NCBI GenBank assembly: GCA_030688705.1
Contig: JAUYJH010000087.1
Span: 1 to 15,688 of the forward strand
Length of the DNA: 15,688 bases
From: Deltaproteobacteria bacterium
Lineage (GTDB): Bacteria; UBA10199; SPLOWO2-01-44-7
Direction: 5' to 3'
Below, piece after piece: positions 12,935 through 15,688 of the stretch; positions within the stretch are counted from its first letter, which is position 1; each line of letters begins with the position of its first letter. The notes beneath the pieces are model-generated. The model did not search any database. It was not told the origin of the DNA and saw only the letters and a program-made list of their open reading frames with translations. The translations under genes and the position numbers were made by a program.

Positions 12935-13201
12935 TCAAGATTTGGAATTTGCAGGAAGGATGCTGACTTTCTTACGATCTTTGCCGAGGCGTTGATAAGT
13001 AACCACGCCATCCATTTTGGCAAAGAGGGTCCAGTCTTTGCCGACGCCGACATTCAGGCCGGGATGAATCTTGGTGCCGCACTGACGGACCAGAATATTA
13101 CCCGCTTTGACCACCTGGCCGGAAAACCGTTTTACGCCGCGCCGTTGCCCATTACTATCGCGGCCGTTTTTTGTAGAACCCCCTGCTTTTTTATGTGCCA
13201 T
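12935..13201 (-). CDS. rpmA: Ribosomal protein bL27
   Basis: 88 residues from MAHKKAGGSTKNGRDS, the standard start. GGGG about nine bases upstream can serve as ribosome binding site. An in-frame longer reading from 13249 would translate the heptamer spacer and is rejected. Family blocks: SNGQRRGVKRFSGQVVKAGNILVRQCGTKIHPG, then NVGVGKDWTLFA. bL27 lies at the 50S subunit with its N-terminus reaching the peptidyl-transferase centre. There is no Firmicutes-type cleavable N-terminal extension. It lies between rplU and obgE with repeat-filled spacers of 51 and 58 bp on either side. Confidence 0.97.
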   Translation of the reverse strand: MAHKKAGGSTKNGRDSNGQRRGVKRFSGQVVKAGNILVRQCGTKIHPGLNVGVGKDWTLFAKMDGVVTYQRLGKDRKKVSILPANSKS

Positions 13202-13212
13202 AGAAACCCCGT

Positions 13213-13247
13213 ACGGACCAGGGACCAAAGACCGAGGACCGAAGACC
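13213..13247. repeat. Heptamer tandem repeat, copy 3 (five units)
   Basis: ACGGACC, AGGGACC, AAAGACC, GAGGACC and GAAGACC run head to tail: the last four bases of each unit are GACC and the first three vary. They occupy most of the 51-bp spacer between rplU and rpmA. Confidence 0.85.
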
Positions 13248-13252
13248 AAAAA

Positions 13253-13570
13253 CTATATAATAATTTTATTAACTTTCAATACCGTAAAGGCTTGGCGGTG
13301 CCCCTGCATTTTGCGATACCCTTTGCGGCGTTTCTTTTTCAAAACAAGAATTTTTTTGTCTTTTCCCTGTTCAATAACCTCGGCCTCGACTTTGGCACCC
13401 GCCACAGCCGGAGTGCCGATTGTGGGATTGCCATCGCCGCCGATCAAAAGAACCGGCTCCAAAACCTGTTTGGCGCCGACTTTCGCGTCGATCTTTTCGA
13501 CGAAGAGCTTGGCCCCTTCGGTCACTTTGTATTGTTTGCCACCCTGTTCAACGATTGCGTACATAAACAC
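13253..13570 (-). CDS. rplU: Ribosomal protein bL21
   Basis: 105 residues. The sequence follows bL21 throughout: YAIVEQGGKQYKVTEGAKLFVEKIDAKVG, GTPAVAGAKVEAEV, GKDKKILVLKKKRRKGYRKMQGHRQAFTVLKVNKI. bL21 binds 23S rRNA in the 50S subunit. Two starts lie two codons apart. The first ATG (13570) has GGGAG five bases upstream and is preferred; the second (13564) would give the more usual MYAIVE start but leaves 11 bases to the ribosome binding site. It is the first gene of the long minus-strand run down to 8565. I could not identify a convincing promoter in the ~98 bp shared with the divergent small gene. Confidence 0.97.
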   Translation of the reverse strand: MFMYAIVEQGGKQYKVTEGAKLFVEKIDAKVGAKQVLEPVLLIGGDGNPTIGTPAVAGAKVEAEVIEQGKDKKILVLKKKRRKGYRKMQGHRQAFTVLKVNKIII

Positions 13571-13668
13571 TCCCTGTTTCGAAGAGGTGCGTAACTAGCG
13601 GATTTGAAACGATTAGGCAAGCAACTATTTTGAAAAATCGACGATAACTAAGTTGAGAGGATGTAAAG

Positions 13669-13953
13669 ATGCAAAAAATATATATATCACTGATATTACT
13701 TGTCTTTTTATCTTTCTCCTTTTTGAGTCACGCTCAAAACAGCGTGATGAACGCAGCCATTATAGCCCATCCCGACTCTCCTTCAGAAAATGGACAACCC
13801 GACCGAAAGCTCCCCCTGGCGCAATGGTACGAGAAAAACCAGAATATCCGCGACAACTTCGCCCCCATGAATACGGTCACCGTCTATAGCAACGGTAATA
13901 TTGCGATAGATCTGGGGCCGGCCCAGATGATGATTCAATTCCCCTTCTTTTAA
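13669..13953 (+). CDS. Small secreted protein, unrecognised
   Basis: 94 residues, with AGAGG eight bases before the ATG. Residues 1-22 are a clear signal peptide (MQKIYISLILLVFLSFSFL, then SHA|QN as likely cleavage site), leaving a mature ~72-residue protein rich in Asn, Pro and Gln, with an apparent hydrophobic C-terminus MMIQFPFF. There are no cysteines or recognisable domain. It is the only intact plus-strand gene besides hup, divergent from rplU and convergent with rng; the two stop codons are three bases apart. A C-terminal strand ending in Phe recalls outer-membrane or autotransporter beta signals, but this is too weak for a call. Real gene likely because of signal peptide plus ribosome binding site. 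Confidence 0.65.
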   Translation: MQKIYISLILLVFLSFSFLSHAQNSVMNAAIIAHPDSPSENGQPDRKLPLAQWYEKNQNIRDNFAPMNTVTVYSNGNIAIDLGPAQMMIQFPFF

Positions 13954-13956
13954 AAA

Positions 13957-15462
13957 TCATCCTTCGGCCACGTCGAATTGTTCCATGTGGTACTCGGCAA
14001 CGGTTTTGACGCTGATTCTTTTTTTGTAACGCTCTTCCAGAATTTCAAGCCAGCGGCGTTCTTCATCGTACAAAATATTGGCCACTTGCGGATGGACAAA
14101 AACAACCATCTGTTTTCCCTTGGAATCCTGGGCTTCACGCTGGATCTCACGGAAAACTTCGTAACAAACGGTGGTGGGGCTTTTGAGATACCCTTTTCCT
14201 TCGCAATAAGTGCAAGGGTCGGTCAGTTGGCGGCGCAAATCTTCGCGGGTTCTTTTGCGGGTCATCTCTACCAACCCCAGATCTGAAATTTTGGTGATGG
14301 TGGTGCGTGCGCGGTCGCTCTTTAAGGCCTCTTTAAGAGAGTTGAAAACTTTTTGGCGGTCGCTCATCCGCTCCATATCGATAAAATCAAGGATGATGAT
14401 TCCGCCGATACTCCGCAGGCGAAGCTGATAGACAATTTCTTTGACCGCCTCGAGATTGGTTTTCAAAATGGTGTCGTCCAAATTGCGGCGCCCGACAAAC
14501 CGGCCGGTGTTGACATCGATGGCGGTCAGCGCTTCGGTCTGTTCGATAATAATGTAGCCGCCGCTTTTCAGCCAGACCTTCTGCCCCAGCGCGCGGGTGA
14601 TTTCGATCTCGATTCCGTAATGATCAAAAATCGGTTCATGGCCTTCATAGAGTTGGATGGTGCTTTTGAGTCCCGGCATGAAATTTTTGACGAATTCGCG
14701 GATGCGGTCGTGGCCTTCTTTGTTGTCGATCACAAGGCGGTTGATGTCGGAGGTAAAAAGATCCCGAACGACCCGGAGCAGAACATCCAGCTCTGCGTGA
14801 ACCACGGCGGGTGATTGCGCCTTGGCCGCTTTTTGTTCGATTTCGTTCCAAGTACGAATCAGATATTGCATGTCGGCGGTGATTTCTTCATCTGAAATGC
14901 CGATGCAGGCGGTGCGGATGATAAACCCGCTCCCCTTGGGGCGGGCGCTTTCAATCAGGGAACGAAGCCTTTTTCGCTCTTTTTGATCACCCAAGCGGCG
15001 CGAAATGCCGATATGATTGACGGTAGGCATATAGACCAAATAGCGGCCCGGAAGTGAAATATGCGAGGTAAGCCTTGCCCCCTTGGTCCCCATCGGCTCT
15101 TTTTCAACCTGCACCAGAATATCTTTACCCTCTTTCAGCAGGTCTTCTATCTTTCGGGGGCGATGAGAAAAACGGCGGGGGCGTTCTTTTTCATCGACTT
15201 CTTCGTCGTCAATGTCGGCCTCAAAGCGGGTCATCTCTTGCACCACATCGTGGGCGTGCAAAAAGGCGGTCCGGTCGAGGCCGATTTCGACAAAGGCGGC
15301 CTGCATGCCGGGCAAAACGCGGACCACCTTTCCCTTATAGACGTTCCCCACCACCCCCTGCTCGCGGGTCCGTTCAATGTAGAGCTCCGAGACGACACCG
15401 TTTTCAAGACGGGCGACGCGGGCCTCCCCAAGGGTGACGTTTAAAATCAGTTCATTGGCCAT
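13957..15462 (-). CDS. rng: Ribonuclease E/G family endoribonuclease
   Basis: 501 residues, RNase G size, without the RNase E scaffold tail. It cuts single-stranded AU-rich RNA in rRNA maturation and mRNA decay. Order: ELILNVTLGEARVARLENG, an S1 domain from ~38 (VYKGKVVRVLPGMQAAFVEIG), broken by an acidic insert (~82-95, DIDDEEVDEKE), the 5'-sensor/RNase H-like part, then the DNase I-like catalytic core with AIDVNTGRFVG (Asp316) and IIILDFIDM (Asp359), and the Zn-link cysteines of PCTYCEGKG (417, 420). The ATG has no ribosome binding site; CTCCCTCCT, an anti-Shine-Dalgarno-like string, abuts it. It stands just before the rplU operon, as in many bacteria. Confidence 0.95.
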   Translation of the reverse strand: MANELILNVTLGEARVARLENGVVSELYIERTREQGVVGNVYKGKVVRVLPGMQAAFVEIGLDRTAFLHAHDVVQEMTRFEADIDDEEVDEKERPRRFSHRPRKIEDLLKEGKDILVQVEKEPMGTKGARLTSHISLPGRYLVYMPTVNHIGISRRLGDQKERKRLRSLIESARPKGSGFIIRTACIGISDEEITADMQYLIRTWNEIEQKAAKAQSPAVVHAELDVLLRVVRDLFTSDINRLVIDNKEGHDRIREFVKNFMPGLKSTIQLYEGHEPIFDHYGIEIEITRALGQKVWLKSGGYIIIEQTEALTAIDVNTGRFVGRRNLDDTILKTNLEAVKEIVYQLRLRSIGGIIILDFIDMERMSDRQKVFNSLKEALKSDRARTTITKISDLGLVEMTRKRTREDLRRQLTDPCTYCEGKGYLKSPTTVCYEVFREIQREAQDSKGKQMVVFVHPQVANILYDEERRWLEILEERYKKRISVKTVAEYHMEQFDVAEG

Positions 15463-15490
15463 AGGAGGGAGCTTCTAGTCGGAATAGAAT

Positions 15491-15504
15491 CAAAGATCAA
15501 AGAT
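15491..15504. repeat. Short heptamer duplication upstream of rng
   Basis: CAAAGAT is repeated twice head to tail, followed by TAAAATC, a degenerate third unit. It is another short tandem array of period seven in a spacer, with a different unit sequence from the GARGACC arrays. Confidence 0.5.
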
Positions 15505-15535
15505 TAAAATCGTTGTCATTGCGCGAGCAGTTCGG

Positions 15536-15615
15536 TGTCATTGCGAGCAAAGCGAAGCAATCCCTCGGTGAGGACCGAGGGATTGCTTCGTCGCCTTCGG
15601 CTCCTCGCAATGACA
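15536..15615. repeat. Complete palindromic repeat, family B variant
   Basis: TGTCATTGCGAG (15536-15547) and CTCGCAATGACA (15604-15615) form the ends. The centre, TCCCTCGGTGAGGACCGAGGGA, is its own hairpin between GAAGCAA and TTGCTTC. A partial extra end, TTGTCATTGCG (15513-15523), lies to the left. This fills the region upstream of rng. Confidence 0.85.
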
Positions 15616-15640
15616 ACAGACTTGCAAATGATTGCACGCC

Positions 15641-15688
15641 CTAATACGGTCCAGACATGAACGCATTAAGCCAAGAAATCGCGCGGCT
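15641..15688 (-). CDS. Possible C-terminal end of a minus-strand gene, cut by window edge
   Basis: Read on the minus strand from the window edge, the frame ends ...AISWLNAFMSGPY and a TAG at 15641-15643. All neighbours run this way, and the repeat just downstream is typical of a spacer. On the plus strand an ATG at 15657 also opens a frame to the edge (MNALSQEIAR) but has no ribosome binding site. Fifteen residues cannot decide the matter, and no family is proposed. Confidence 0.3.
   Translation of the reverse strand, partial: SRAISWLNAFMSGPY

Noticed and set aside
12133..12966. Long plus-strand open frame (277 codons) opposite obgE
   Set aside because: Antisense to the well-conserved obgE, low-complexity content from the Gly-rich Obg fold, no ribosome binding site.
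13927..13965. GATGATT/AATCATC inverted repeat at the convergent ends of the small secreted gene and rng
   Set aside because: Only a 7-bp AT-rich stem with a long loop and no following T-run; not a credible terminator.

Overview
The window is bacterial chromosomal DNA, gene-dense and almost entirely coded on the minus strand. It holds housekeeping genes rather than a prophage or genomic island: gyrA with an intein, ndk, HU, a TatD nuclease, a SuhB-like phosphatase, comF, gpmI, rsfS, obgE, rpmA, rplU and a RNase E/G gene. The order rng / rplU-rpmA-obgE-rsfS is common in Proteobacteria and relatives. Together with the bacterial archease, the GC-rich palindromic repeats and the mixture of starts with and without Shine-Dalgarno sequences, it suggests an uncultivated proteobacterium or deltaproteobacterium-like lineage. 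That placement is inference, and no rRNA is present to confirm it.

Layout. 1-1060: a CsgG-like secreted protein (cut by the window edge) and archease. 1025-2240: an accessory patch with an orphan HTH-nucleotidyltransferase gene under an apparently self-regulated leaderless promoter, a 164-bp MITE-like element with 13-bp terminal inverted repeats and a 4-bp target duplication, and a small frameshifted plus-strand gene. 2240-5849: gyrA-ndk operon; GyrA carries a 234-residue mini-intein that itself contains an in-frame palindromic repeat. 5850-6397: divergent HU gene ending in a strong bidirectional terminator. 6409-8456: TPR protein, tatD and pdxH-like, with the last two overlapping by ATGA. 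8565-13570: a long collinear run rplU-rpmA-obgE-rsfS-gpmI-comF-suhB-like, tightly packed. 13669-13953: small secreted protein on the plus strand, convergent with rng. 13957-15462: RNase E/G. 15641-15688: possible C-terminal end of a further minus-strand gene.

Functionally, rplU, rpmA, obgE and rsfS all concern the large ribosomal subunit (two proteins, an assembly GTPase and a silencing factor). rng adds rRNA processing and RNA decay. gyrA and HU, divergently transcribed, both act on chromosome topology.

The most distinctive property is the number of small repeats in spacers and even inside genes. They include hairpin elements of at least three families, heptamer and octamer tandem repeats in five spacers, a perfect 51-nt palindrome that joins the gpmI stop to the comF start, a MITE with a visible target duplication, and a palindromic repeat domesticated as coding sequence in the GyrA intein.
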